This document shows, in pieces, positions 31,799 to 42,521 of a stretch of 64,000 nt of DNA (position 1 is its first letter; every line of letters begins with the position of its first letter). A model generated the notes under the pieces. The model did not search any database. It had not been told where the DNA came from and saw nothing but the letters and a program-made list of their open reading frames with translations. The translations under genes and the position numbers were made by a program. This DNA comes from Anomaloglossus baeobatrachus (taxonomy: Eukaryota; Chordata; Amphibia; Anura; Aromobatidae), in NCBI RefSeq assembly GCF_048569485.1, contig NC_134355.1, positions 556,972,642 to 557,036,641 of the forward strand. The letters are read 5' to 3'.

Positions 31799-32462
31799 TT
31801 GGCCCCAGTGATAGTTGCTCAGATTTTTTCATTTGTCCATTTTCCTGTTTTTAACACATCATCCTCCATATCTGATTATTCTCTGTTGCCACTAACCCCC
31901 GATAAGTGTCTGTGTGAGGAGGTGAAAGTCAATGTTAGTTATTGCCCCTGTCAGTGGTCTTAATTGCATGGCTGATCACTATACGTTTCCCAGTCTTAAA
32001 AGAGTCAGACGTAAAGAGCAGCCATTGCCTGAGGGGTTAAAGCTTCTCCTAGGGACACACATCGATCTGTTCTTTTTTGTAGTTACATCTCCCACTGTGT
32101 GAATTGAATTCAGAGCTCTGTGATTTGAGATTGATTTATTTTTAGCCCAGGTAAATTGGCTGCATGGTTTGTGATTGCGATGATGTCAGCGTGCGTCAGG
32201 CTCAGCAAGCTTGTTTATTCTCCTCCATCAATCCAGCCAAACAAGTTCAACACGATCTGTGGAAGCACAAGGGCTCGCTTACACTAAGGCCTCCTGTTAT
32301 TACATTCAGAAGAAAAGAGCCTGGCAGACGGGGAGCCCGTGAAAGTCTAACACTGTCATTACCACCTTCTCCATGAGTGGTGTCTGCGCCACGTCTACAC
32401 TATTTGATTAGTCATGTATGCTTAACATTAGTGCCTCCACATTCTCTGGGATTCTTCTCTTT
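31799..32462. other. no recognisable feature
   Basis: Non-coding DNA. The open frame at 32,164-32,376 has no recognisable domain. Confidence 0.5.
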
Positions 32463-32855
32463 AGGCTGTGGTCACACAAGTTTATGATCTCTCATCGGAT
32501 CAATTATGCAAATGATGCTCGGCTCAAAGTCTGATCAGAATGCCCAATTACTACAATCTGATTTTCTCGGATGCACACTGTCAGCAGAAGATGGAGAACA
32601 AAATTTCTCCGTCTTCGCCATTCTATGAGTCTGCGGAAACGTACAGTTGGATGATTTCCATGCACCCACAGACTTGCATGGGTGCGTGTCATCTGATTTG
32701 TGCAGCATGGTGCAGTTTTTTTCTCATGACCATTTGAAAAGAGAAAAAAACATTGATCAACACTTCCTCATAGTATAACACTAGTCCGAGTGCTATCTGA
32801 TAAAACATCGGAGAGCCCTTGTCTGATGTATACACTTATGTGAGCAAACCCATAG
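32463..32855. mobile_element. MITE with weak inverted ends
   Basis: AGGCTGTGGTCACACAAGTT at the left is matched in reverse complement by ATGGGTTTGCTCACATAAGT at the right. The interior carries GATGCACAC and GATCGGAT-type motifs. Copy diverged. Confidence 0.5.
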
Positions 32856-33345
32856 CGAGTAAACTGTGTCCAATCCATGGAGAGCCAAGCTCTAAGGGGT
32901 ACTTTGCACGCTGCGACATCGCTAGCCGATGCTTGCGATGCCGAGTGCGATAGTACCCGCCCCCGTCGCACATGCGATATCTTGTGATAGCTGCCGTAGC
33001 GAACATTATCGCTACGGCAGCTTCACACGCACTTACCTGCCTTGCGACGTCGCTATGGCCGGCGACCCGCCTCCTTCCTAAGGGGGCGGGTCTTGCGGCG
33101 TCACAGCGATGTCACATGCCAGGTGGCCAATAGAAGCGGAGGGGCGGAGATGAGCGGGACGTAAACATCTCGCCCACCTCCTTTCTTCCGCATAGCCAGT
33201 GGAGGCAGGTAAGGAGATGTTCCTCGCTCCTGCGGCTTCACCCACAGCGATGTATGCTGCCGCAGGACCGAGGAACAACATCGTATCTCCTATTAGTGCG
33301 ACATTATTAAAATGTCCGACGCTATACAGATCACCGATTTACGAC

Positions 33346-34127
33346 TGTTAAATAATGGGTTTACGGCGACAACTGCATAGCCAGTATATAAATGATTGGA
33401 GCGAAGATAGGTCAAAAACATATTATGAATTTATTCAGATAAGAGTTGGAGGGTTACAGTCATTAGAGAAAAATAACTGTCTTGGCTTGAGTTAATAGAT
33501 AGACAGATAGAAAAAATAACAGTTCATATCTCTTACATCGCTGTAGTGTGTAAGCCGTCTTGGGATGGTCTGTAGATGGGTCCGTCTTTCTCCTGTCACC
33601 TTCTGCCTCTCCCTCCTTCTCCACTACCTTTGAAGTGTGGGCTTCTTTTATAACCCAAAACCCCTCCTCCTGATAGCCCTTATCTCTTTACATGGTAACA
33701 CAAAAACTAACTATCCTTATTTTAGGTTGAGCATTACATCATGTCACGTGGTACATTTTACCCGCGAAATAAGTGTACCTGCGCACTAGAGACTTGTAAC
33801 AAAACCTACTTCAACTTATTTATAAACCTTTTGAAGCTCGCTGAACTTTGACCTTAGAGTAACAGTAAGACGTTTCTCATAGCTATTTCAGCTCTTAGCC
33901 CAACATTCCAAACAGAATATAGCTCTTCTTTGACAACTTTGACAAACAATGTCAGATGGCTTTGATGAACAACTAGCAGATGACTTTGGTTCTACAATGT
34001 CAAAAACCTTGGTTAGCATTTTCCAACTTACAGACTCTCCTTAAAGGGATGGGGCAATATACATACATTATATGAATGCATGTAATCCAGTCTATGAATC
34101 AAATCTCCATAAACTCACTATTTTACA
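33346..34127 (-). repeat. 3' LTR of the endogenous retrovirus
   Basis: A 782-bp LTR with TG...CA borders, preceded on the minus strand by a polypurine tract (AAGGGGGGAC, about 34,128-34,137). Confidence 0.93.
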
Positions 34128-34260
34128 GTCCCCCCTTATATGGCAGTTTGATGAACCCCGGGAAACCCTAACTCAATCGTGTCATCATTCGTATCACATA
34201 CATTCTTGTTGGAAATTCTAGACCAATATTTGACTTGATAAACCAATCTGCAACTTTCTG

Positions 34261-36906
34261 TCAAAAAGTCATCTTGCGATTTAACATTCCTCTAAGAATG
34301 TTATCTTCCTTTTTCATTTCTATTTTTATGTTCCTATATATCTTCTGAATTCTACACATCACAAAAACTTGATATATAATACACATCAAAACTAATAAAA
34401 ATATGATTATGATGGGATTAAATAAAACATTACCAACCGCTGACTGAAAAGATGACTGAGACCAGGAATGTACAGATTTGCTAAAACTCTTCCACCAAGT
34501 TCTACCTGACATTCCATTCCATTCGTGTTCAATATCACTTAATTCACCTTGTTCATGCCTAAATATAATTTCTGCTTCCTTTAACTGTTTCGTTAATAAA
34601 TCTAACAAACCCTTGTCTTTCTTTATTTCACTTGTCCACATATCCCAAGGAAAATCATTTATCTGTGATAAATTGAATTGTATCGGAAATGCCGTTAAGT
34701 TTCTCTTTCCTATAGAAGTGATATTAAAACTTCCTTCCTTCTTTGAAAGAGACCTCACATTTCCTTCTATACAATACAAACCCATAGGTAGGTTTTCCTT
34801 ATGTACACAAGCAGAATAGAAAACAGAAACCTTCTCTGTCTCAGACATGACCTGAAAACATATCTTAGTTGGACTTACTGGAGTCACCAGATCATGTAGT
34901 GTCTGTACAGTCTCTATTCTCGCATGACAAGAAGAATGATTATGAAAACATGAATGATAAATCACCTTATCCTGTCCAGGTAAACACATCACCTTAGAAA
35001 CAAAATGCAAACATGAAGAAATGTCTACTTGTTCAGTGTTCACTCCATCAAATGCAAAATCTGTGTACTGCAATTGATAGAACACTTGTTGTGTGTTGCT
35101 CACAGGTATACCCAAAACTGTAACAGGAACAATAGTTCCCTCTCTTCCAATCACTGGGATTAGCGATGTGCCAACACAAATGTTTCGTTCACATCCTAAC
35201 CACTTATTTACCCACAAATCCGTATGATTCAATGCAAAATCATACTCTACAGGTAAATTTCGCAGTATTCCCAGTGGAGTAATTCCACTCTGTAAAGCTT
35301 GTGCAATCAACTTTAAATTAGAAGAGTACTCTACCTGTATCTCCAGGCACGCTTTAGCCACTTGTGTTTCGTGTGTGCTTTCCACGAGAGCTAATGTAGC
35401 ATCCTGTAGATGTGACACGGAAGAGCCTAGTACAGCAGCTGTATTCATTACCATCTTTTCAAGAAGTTGATTCAGACTCTTCTGAACCTTTACACCTTTT
35501 CCTCCAATAAAACCAATATTATCCAAATCTGACTTAAGTGTCTGTATATTCATGGCATTAGTCAGACTTCCCACTGTCCCAATTCCTCCCAGAATTCCTT
35601 CTAACACTCCTCTCTTACTCCTAGTCTGAGTAGTTCTTTTCCCAAACCATTGTTCTATCCCCATCTCCATGTTTATGAGATGTGATTGACACTGAGGAAA
35701 CCTGGTAGAGATCTTCCAATGAGACATATTGAAAGTCCACACCATGGTCATAAATTCTCCATCCCTTAATAAGGACTTGGACTGAAATTGATTAATTTGG
35801 AAAGGAGTAGATGGCATGAACCTCGTGTCTGTGCATGCACTATCTGCTGCTGACCAAATATTCACACTAACGTCTTTACAATGTCTGTAATGTGTCTTTG
35901 TTTCAACGCAACACTGGTAAATTCCAGAGTCCCTGGAAGATGGATTTTCTATGGAAAAAATGAACGTATCATCCATCCACCTGATATTACCAATCTGACC
36001 TCTGTGAATGACATTAGTTGGACTGTTTAAAAAACTTCCCAAAAATGATGAATTTTTGGTCCATGTCAACAAAGACTCAGAAGGCAATTTCAACCTTGTG
36101 TTACATTTTAACATTATGGGTAATGTATTTACTTTATTATGTACTGTCTGTGGTGAAACCCTTATTTCCGGAACTATAGTGTTAGTAACGGTAAACACTA
36201 CAGATACCTGAACTTGCACAGGTTCCCGTGTTATCTGGAAATTCCATGTTTTGACCCAATCTTTATCTCCTTCTGTGATGGAGAGTAAAGAAGGATCCAG
36301 AATTTTCCCAAAAACCTGAGTTTTTAACAAAATTTCTGTTTTGGATCTTCCAAACTTTCCCTTTGCAATCATGTCATTTGTAATATCACCGGACCATACA
36401 GCAGGTTCATCACCTCTGATCTCTATGTTCCAGTATAGTACATCTGTAGGAGAACATTCCCATGTACCAGTTTTATTATTGTGTACATATTCTCCTTGTA
36501 ATTGTGTGAATCTAGTTTTAGGTCCTGCAATCGCATGTAATATTATGTCTGTGTCGTGTATGAAATGTAATTCAATGCAACATTTTGTTCCATATCCCAT
36601 GCAGATATTTCCTGTTATCTCCACAGAATCGTCCGTGATGTTCTCTGTCAGTAAGTTCCGTGTATCTGATCCTCTTGGTCTTCGAGAATGTTGAATCTCT
36701 CTAGTCTGTTCATTCACATCATTGGCGATTGTTCCTTGATGTAACATGTAAACAATGACGAAAATAAAGCAAAGCAGCAGGAACGTAGATCCCATCACGT
36801 AGAAGCTTGTCTTGAGCTTGGGAAGATGTTCTTTCTCCAGAAGGCTTGATGTCATCTTTCCTTCACAGTCTTTAGGTTCTTTATTCCAGTTCGTATAGGA
36901 ATCCAT
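34261..36906 (-). CDS. env: retroviral env (endogenous retrovirus)
   Basis: The 881-codon frame has the layout of a class I viral envelope glycoprotein. It has a membrane segment close to the N-terminus (about residues 36-57, after a long charged leader), a surface region with many Cys and N-glycosylation-type sites, and a furin-type basic site near residue 431 followed by a glycine-rich hydrophobic segment like a fusion peptide. The helical transmembrane subunit ends in a C-terminal anchor (about residues 825-850) and a basic cytoplasmic tail. The long leader with its own membrane segment recalls epsilon-like and foamy envelopes. It starts just after pol ends; in retroviruses env is expressed from a spliced message. 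The frame looks whole. It is a fossil virus gene; host use is unknown. Confidence 0.9.
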   Translation of the reverse strand: MDSYTNWNKEPKDCEGKMTSSLLEKEHLPKLKTSFYVMGSTFLLLCFIFVIVYMLHQGTIANDVNEQTREIQHSRRPRGSDTRNLLTENITDDSVEITGNICMGYGTKCCIELHFIHDTDIILHAIAGPKTRFTQLQGEYVHNNKTGTWECSPTDVLYWNIEIRGDEPAVWSGDITNDMIAKGKFGRSKTEILLKTQVFGKILDPSLLSITEGDKDWVKTWNFQITREPVQVQVSVVFTVTNTIVPEIRVSPQTVHNKVNTLPIMLKCNTRLKLPSESLLTWTKNSSFLGSFLNSPTNVIHRGQIGNIRWMDDTFIFSIENPSSRDSGIYQCCVETKTHYRHCKDVSVNIWSAADSACTDTRFMPSTPFQINQFQSKSLLRDGEFMTMVWTFNMSHWKISTRFPQCQSHLINMEMGIEQWFGKRTTQTRSKRGVLEGILGGIGTVGSLTNAMNIQTLKSDLDNIGFIGGKGVKVQKSLNQLLEKMVMNTAAVLGSSVSHLQDATLALVESTHETQVAKACLEIQVEYSSNLKLIAQALQSGITPLGILRNLPVEYDFALNHTDLWVNKWLGCERNICVGTSLIPVIGREGTIVPVTVLGIPVSNTQQVFYQLQYTDFAFDGVNTEQVDISSCLHFVSKVMCLPGQDKVIYHSCFHNHSSCHARIETVQTLHDLVTPVSPTKICFQVMSETEKVSVFYSACVHKENLPMGLYCIEGNVRSLSKKEGSFNITSIGKRNLTAFPIQFNLSQINDFPWDMWTSEIKKDKGLLDLLTKQLKEAEIIFRHEQGELSDIEHEWNGMSGRTWWKSFSKSVHSWSQSSFQSAVGNVLFNPIIIIFLLVLMCIIYQVFVMCRIQKIYRNIKIEMKKEDNILRGMLNRKMTF

Positions 36907-36933
36907 TTCTTCCTGGAAAGAAATGCAGTATCA

Positions 36934-39900
36934 TTATTTTGTCACAAATATTTTGCACTGGTCAACGTGAACCCACACTTTTTGTGTTTTCCGGGTCTTT
37001 TTTACCACATTTGACACTCGGTGCACAAGAATCATGACTTGTCCCATAGTCTCAAGGACTTCAAAAGGACCTTCCCAATTACACTCCCATGGACCACTCT
37101 TGCGAAAGGTTTTGATCATCACTAGAGCACCTTTCTTGAATTTGGACTCATAGGGTGGCTCCATTTTCTGCATTCTTGATGCCGCATATGGCAGAATCGC
37201 TTTCAGGTTCTCCTGTAGCGATCTCAACCATTGGGACCTTGAGATAGCATCTTTTTGTGGAGTGGATAAAAATGGCTCATGTGGGAACCACAATGGCATT
37301 TTTCTTCCCGTCATCAACTCAAACGGAGTGAATTGAGTTGTAGAAGAGATTGAACCTCTTATACTCATCAGTATGAAAGGTACCTTGTCAACCCAAGTGT
37401 TACCTTTGTCCAAAAGCATCTTTGCAATTCTGGACTTGATTGTCCTATTCATTCTTTCCACAATTCCCGCAGATTGTGGATGATAGGGGACATGAAATTG
37501 CTGTCGCGCCCCTAGAATAGCACAAGCAGTTTGCATGATTTTACCTGTGAAGTGGCTACCTCGATCGGAGGTAATCATCCTTGGGATCCCCCAAGTACAA
37601 AAGACATGTTGTACCAATTCCCTTGCTGTGGACAAAGCATCATCTTTCCTAACAGGTAATATTTCTACCCATTTTGAGAACACATCTACCACAATCAATG
37701 CATACCTGAGACCATGTTTACCTGAGGGTAAAGGACCAATATAGTCTATCTGCAGTGTAGACCATGGACCATCTGCAGGTGCGATTCGTAGAAGTGGTGG
37801 CTTCTGTCCTTTAGGTCTTGGATTTATTTGGGCACAAATGAGACATGATAGTACAACACTTTGAACTGTTTCGTCCATTTTTTCCCAATAAAATTTCTCC
37901 TTGAGAATGACTAACAATTTCTGTTGTCCCAAGTGACCTAAACTCTCATGGTTGTATCGAGTGAATTCTACCTGTAGATGTTTTGGTACAACTGGACGCA
38001 ATTCTTCATTTGAACTGTGACACAAAACCCCATTTTCACAGATGAAAGGAGGCTTTGGATCATCCAGAAAAATAACAAGAGAAGGATCTTTTCTCTGTTC
38101 TTCTGCAAATGAAGGTATGTACGTGTCTGTTCTCTGAACCGCTGAATTCTCAGAGGGTTCAGAGTCAAACACTTCCTCTCCTGTCAGGGCAGCTTCTTTG
38201 GCTAGAGCATCTGCGGTAGCATTACCTACAGATAACTCATCATCAGATCTTTGATGTGCTGCGACTTTCACTATAGCAAATCTATTTGGGGCCCTAGATG
38301 CCATCTCAAAAATTGATTCTAGCGTTTCGCGGTGCAACAAGACTTTGTTGGACGAGTCCACATAGCCTCTCCTTTCCCAAACAGGCAGGTAATCGGTTAG
38401 GGATCTGACAACATAGGAGCTATCACTGTAGATTACCATTGGAGTTTGATCATCAGCTTCATTCAGCTGTAGGACCATTCTTACCGCTTCTATCTCTGCC
38501 CTTTGAGCTGAGAAATGACTCGGTAACTTATGTTTTACCACTTGTCCTCGCTTGGAATAGAAAATTCCATATCCTGTGTGATAGTGTCCTTCCAGAAAAA
38601 ATCTAGAACCGTCTACAAACACAGGTTCATCTGCGTCTTCCGACTGTCGTCTGAAAAGAGATGGACTTGGTTCATGGAACGTTTCTATGCAATCATGGGT
38701 TTGTCCTTCATACTGCATCAATTGAGGAAGAACATACTTGGCCTTATAATCTACCTCAATTTGATTTGGAGACAATGAGAGCAACCAATGGGCAAATCTC
38801 TGATTTGACACACCTGGGATGTTTTTCTCAAAGAGAAGTTTCAGTGTGGAATGTGGCGTTTGGAGAATAACCTTTTGGAACCCGATGATGTGTTGAGTGA
38901 TTTTTATCGCAAAATACACTCCCACCAGGTGTCTTGCGCACACCTCAAACCCCCTCTCAACAGGTGAGAGAAGCTTAGAGAAGTACCCCAAGATTCTCCA
39001 TTCCCCCCCTTGCAGCTGCAGCAAAACCACAGAGACACTTGTCTCTGAAGTGTGTGCTTGAAGCGCAAAAGGTGCGTTCTTTTCCACCATACTTAACGCA
39101 GGTGCGTGTTGTAGATCATGTTTCAATTGTGTGAAGGCTTTTTCCTGTTCAACAATCCAGGGACCAAAATAATCATCATTGTCACCTTTTAAAAGATCAT
39201 ACAAAGGTCTGGCTTTGTCAGCAAAATTTTCAATGAAATCCCTTGAGTAATTTACAAGTCCTAAAAAATGTCTTAGTGCCTTGTGTGATGTTGGAATTGG
39301 AAGAGATGCAATTGCCTCTATTCTGTCCTGTAGGGGTCGCCGTGTACCTGGACTTAGCAGAACTCCTAAAAACCTGACCTCAGTCTGCATCAGCTTGACC
39401 TTTTTGGTATTCAGTTTTAAACCTGCATCATGCAGCAGCTCAAACAATTCTGCAAGCAAGATCACGTGCATCTCCTCATCCTCCGTGCTCAACAAGATAT
39501 CGTCCACATATTGCAATAAACATTCTGGACGAGAAAATTTCGACAAAACGTTCGCTAGCGCCTGATGAAAAATACTTGGCGACATACTAGCCCCCTGAGG
39601 AAGCCTACAGCATACAAATTGCTGATCGAGGTGGTTGAATGCAAGCTTATATTGACAACTTTGCTCAATCGGTATACTGAAAAAACCATTACTGATATCC
39701 AATACTGAGAAATACCTTGCCTTAGCATCCAATCTCGACATCATGTCATGTGTATCAGCTACAATCGGTGCTACATTGGGAGTACACTTATTGAACATCC
39801 TCAAGTCCAACAACATCCTATAGCTACCATCGCTTTTCAGAACACACCACAATGGATTGTTACAGACAGAATTTGCCTTACGTATTACACCTTGAGCCAA

Positions 39901-40518
39901 CAATTCCTGTATAATCTTCGACATCGGAGCAACTGACTCCGGAGGCAACTTATACTGACGCTGTGGAGGCGGATCTCGGCCTTCAATTTTGACAACTACA
40001 TCCTTCATTGTTCCAACCTCATTCCTGTACTGAGCCCATAAAGAAGGAAACCGCTGTACTAACTCAGTCAATACTTCATCACCACCAGTTTCAGGCCACA
40101 AATGATCTGCTGACACTACATCGGTCAAACAAATGGTCCCGACATGACTATATTCATCTGGATCAATAACTACCGCCTTACAACCGTTAGAATCTTTCCA
40201 AACTGTTTTGTTACCCAAATCAATAATCCAGCCATGCTTTTCCATAAAATCAGTGCCAATTATATTCTCAGTATCCTGACAACACCAAATATCCATTTTC
40301 GTTTTCAAAAAACCAGGTATTTCCAAAGAAACATCCTGCGCTAAAGTCACCTTTGTTCCATTTTTACCACTGAAACCAACAATTGTACATACAGGGGAAT
40401 CTGGCTTTAAATGTAAATCAACATTTGTGACACTCAATTGCGCACCTGTATCAAGGAGAAATGTTACTTCCTGACCTTCAAGATTTACCTTTAAAAATGG
40501 TCGACCACAGCTATCCAT
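36934..40518 (-). CDS. pol: retroviral pol: protease, reverse transcriptase, RNase H, integrase
   Basis: The 1,194-codon frame contains the domains in the usual order. An aspartic protease motif (LLDTGA) is near residue 21. Reverse transcriptase has LPQGASMSP and the YVDDIL catalytic box near residue 335. RNase H follows (VDGSR, then SDSSYVV), and integrase has a His/Cys zinc region (HESLGH, then CLIC), a DRGSHFTG segment and HPQSAGIVER. A GPW...W-type C-terminal region follows. It lies directly downstream of gag in the same phase, consistent with the read-through expression known for gamma- and epsilon-type retroviruses. The length is normal for the family and the frame looks whole. Confidence 0.95.
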   Translation of the reverse strand: MDSCGRPFLKVNLEGQEVTFLLDTGAQLSVTNVDLHLKPDSPVCTIVGFSGKNGTKVTLAQDVSLEIPGFLKTKMDIWCCQDTENIIGTDFMEKHGWIIDLGNKTVWKDSNGCKAVVIDPDEYSHVGTICLTDVVSADHLWPETGGDEVLTELVQRFPSLWAQYRNEVGTMKDVVVKIEGRDPPPQRQYKLPPESVAPMSKIIQELLAQGVIRKANSVCNNPLWCVLKSDGSYRMLLDLRMFNKCTPNVAPIVADTHDMMSRLDAKARYFSVLDISNGFFSIPIEQSCQYKLAFNHLDQQFVCCRLPQGASMSPSIFHQALANVLSKFSRPECLLQYVDDILLSTEDEEMHVILLAELFELLHDAGLKLNTKKVKLMQTEVRFLGVLLSPGTRRPLQDRIEAIASLPIPTSHKALRHFLGLVNYSRDFIENFADKARPLYDLLKGDNDDYFGPWIVEQEKAFTQLKHDLQHAPALSMVEKNAPFALQAHTSETSVSVVLLQLQGGEWRILGYFSKLLSPVERGFEVCARHLVGVYFAIKITQHIIGFQKVILQTPHSTLKLLFEKNIPGVSNQRFAHWLLSLSPNQIEVDYKAKYVLPQLMQYEGQTHDCIETFHEPSPSLFRRQSEDADEPVFVDGSRFFLEGHYHTGYGIFYSKRGQVVKHKLPSHFSAQRAEIEAVRMVLQLNEADDQTPMVIYSDSSYVVRSLTDYLPVWERRGYVDSSNKVLLHRETLESIFEMASRAPNRFAIVKVAAHQRSDDELSVGNATADALAKEAALTGEEVFDSEPSENSAVQRTDTYIPSFAEEQRKDPSLVIFLDDPKPPFICENGVLCHSSNEELRPVVPKHLQVEFTRYNHESLGHLGQQKLLVILKEKFYWEKMDETVQSVVLSCLICAQINPRPKGQKPPLLRIAPADGPWSTLQIDYIGPLPSGKHGLRYALIVVDVFSKWVEILPVRKDDALSTARELVQHVFCTWGIPRMITSDRGSHFTGKIMQTACAILGARQQFHVPYHPQSAGIVERMNRTIKSRIAKMLLDKGNTWVDKVPFILMSIRGSISSTTQFTPFELMTGRKMPLWFPHEPFLSTPQKDAISRSQWLRSLQENLKAILPYAASRMQKMEPPYESKFKKGALVMIKTFRKSGPWECNWEGPFEVLETMGQVMILVHRVSNVVKKTRKTQKVWVHVDQCKIFVTK

Positions 40519-40572
40519 TGAAACTCGAGTGACAAATTCCAGTGGATGGAGCCTGGGGACCGGCTTTGCTAG

Positions 40573-42156
40573 TCAGGAGGATGGAGAAGGGAGAAGAGCA
40601 GCAGGTGTCTTGCCCCTTCCATCCAATCCCTGTATGGTCATTTCTCTTATCTGTCTGGTCAGAGGTGCATATGGTGATTGGTTATTTCTGTTGTCAGTAT
40701 GAGTGGGCATATATGGCGATTGGTTATTTCTGTTGTCAGTATGAGTGGGCGTGTATAATGGTGGAGGTGCTGAAGATGGGGGAGGTGCACTGGATGTGTT
40801 TGGCATCAGTCCATTTTCCTTACCCAGCCTTTCCTCAGCTCCCGCCCTCAGGAATTTCTTGCATTCCCACTTCAGGTGTCCGGGTTGGCCGCAAAAAAAG
40901 CAATGAATTGTGCTTTTCCTGTTACCCCCCCCTGAATTCTTGTTTTTAGAATTCAACACCGGTCTTTTGTTGTTTTTGATCTGTTTTTCCTGGGATACTA
41001 ATGTGTCAGTGTTCCCTTCTATCATGGCTATTTTTGATTTTACCTGATTTTGCTTCATTCGTCTACGTATTCTATCAATAAATGATGTGGCCTCTTGTAG
41101 ATTTTCCATCCTAGAAGCTATTTCGAATGAAGCAGGGTCCAAATATTTAAACTTTTTAACAAAGGCCTTGATCATGGAAGGCGGTTCTTGATCAGATCCG
41201 ATTTCCATTATCAAATGATATCCTTGCTCGAATTTCACTAAGAAGACAAACGGATCCTCCTGTATGTGTGTCATAAGGTTTTCTAACAATTCGACTGTTG
41301 GGGTAGACTCTCCTGTGGTAAAGAGAATTAACTGTCTCAGCCTATCTTCCTTTGTGTCATGGATCAGGTCATTGTGTTCGCCTGTCCTAGGTGTTGCTTG
41401 TAACCTTTTTGCCATGTGGGAGGGAAGCCATACCCTGAAAATCTTGTTTCTCTGTTCATTTGTTAGATTATATTTATCGGAATGTGACTCAAAAATGTCC
41501 GCATTATTGAAGGCGTCCATTTTATCATCATATTTCGGTATGTCTTTAATGATTTTCATTAGTTGGTCATGGATTTTAATGTTAAGACGGGCGGCCTTAT
41601 CATGTAACTTCTTTTTCCGAAGTTCCCCCTCATTCAGACTCTCGTCCTCGGCCGTATCCAGCCTGTCCGGGATGTCTGAACCTGAACCAGGTGATGCGGA
41701 AGCATCTGTCTTGTTCTGTCTCATATTAACAGATACATATTTAATATCTTTCCGTAGTTTTGATATTAAATCTGCTCTTGTTTCCAACTGATCCTCCAGA
41801 TGTTCGATATGTTCTGCTAATATCGAACAATTTGGACAATCTGTTGCTTCTGAATCTGTGACGTGTGTGTCTGTTGTATTGGGTGTGTCTGTTGTTATGG
41901 GTGTGTCAGTCACCATGCAGATAGTGTGTGCATATGGCTGTGCCCCACCCACCATGGAGTTGTAAGTGTATACCATACCCAATACATTCTGTATCTTTTT
42001 CTGTAACCGATTCATAGTAAAAAACTTTTTATCTAGCTTAGTATTCTCAAGTTCACATTGCCGGTACAGATTTGACCATAACTGTGCGTCACTATGTGTA
42101 TGGTCAAAAGAATACTCTACATGACAGTTACTAGAATAATGATGAATAAAATCCAT
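40573..42156 (-). CDS. gag: retroviral gag (endogenous retrovirus)
   Basis: The 527-codon frame lies after the leader and before pol. The N-terminal third is followed by a coiled-coil-like acidic and basic stretch (about residues 90-130), a capsid-like helical middle, and a single CCHC zinc knuckle (CFFCGQPGHLKWECKKF, about residues 416-432) near the C-terminus. The tail is rich in Pro and Thr with a short duplicated segment (YTPTHTDNRNNQSPY-like). One CCHC box and this length fit gamma/epsilon-type Gag. The frame looks whole. Confidence 0.9.
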   Translation of the reverse strand: MDFIHHYSSNCHVEYSFDHTHSDAQLWSNLYRQCELENTKLDKKFFTMNRLQKKIQNVLGMVYTYNSMVGGAQPYAHTICMVTDTPITTDTPNTTDTHVTDSEATDCPNCSILAEHIEHLEDQLETRADLISKLRKDIKYVSVNMRQNKTDASASPGSGSDIPDRLDTAEDESLNEGELRKKKLHDKAARLNIKIHDQLMKIIKDIPKYDDKMDAFNNADIFESHSDKYNLTNEQRNKIFRVWLPSHMAKRLQATPRTGEHNDLIHDTKEDRLRQLILFTTGESTPTVELLENLMTHIQEDPFVFLVKFEQGYHLIMEIGSDQEPPSMIKAFVKKFKYLDPASFEIASRMENLQEATSFIDRIRRRMKQNQVKSKIAMIEGNTDTLVSQEKQIKNNKRPVLNSKNKNSGGGNRKSTIHCFFCGQPGHLKWECKKFLRAGAEERLGKENGLMPNTSSAPPPSSAPPPLYTPTHTDNRNNQSPYMPTHTDNRNNQSPYAPLTRQIREMTIQGLDGRGKTPAALLPSPSS

Positions 42157-42521
42157 TTCTCACCAATATGTGATGCTTGTCCTGGAATGGCTTCAACCGT
42201 CTTATGGATGGATGGTCCTCAGATGGCTCCAACCGACTGGATGGATGGTCCTGGAATGGCTTTGACACATACGACCTCCGTGCAGCTTGTCACGTTAACC
42301 CTCTCTTAGGTTCTGATGTGGACACAGTGTATCGTCGTTCGCCTGCAGCTTGGACAGAAATTACTCACAGACCCACAGACCCCCCCTTCTCGGACAAAGG
42401 CAGGGAATGACGTGAGAAAAAAAAAAAAAGAGTCCTTCTGCAAGAATAGGCAGCGTGACAAAAATCACCTCTCACAGAAAACAGCTGTGTTTCACAATCA
42501 TTCAGGCTGGTGCTCGCCAAA
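42157..42521 (-). promoter_or_regulatory. retroviral leader with primer-binding-site region
   Basis: Between the 5' LTR and gag. Directly after the LTR (minus strand) comes TTTGGCGAGCACCAGCC, where the tRNA primer site is expected. I cannot assign the tRNA with confidence. A short local duplication (GATGGATGGTCCT) occurs near 42,205-42,260. Confidence 0.6.

Noticed and set aside
32164-32376. 70-codon open frame as a small host gene
   Set aside because: No domain, no supporting context, and length within chance for this composition.
34478-41791. Plus-strand open frames across the retrovirus (for example 41,264-41,791)
   Set aside because: Antisense shadows of gag, pol and env; no motifs.
42500-42521. 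Assigning the retrovirus primer tRNA
   Set aside because: The sequence after the LTR starts like several tRNA ends (Arg is a candidate) but does not match convincingly over 18 nt by eye.
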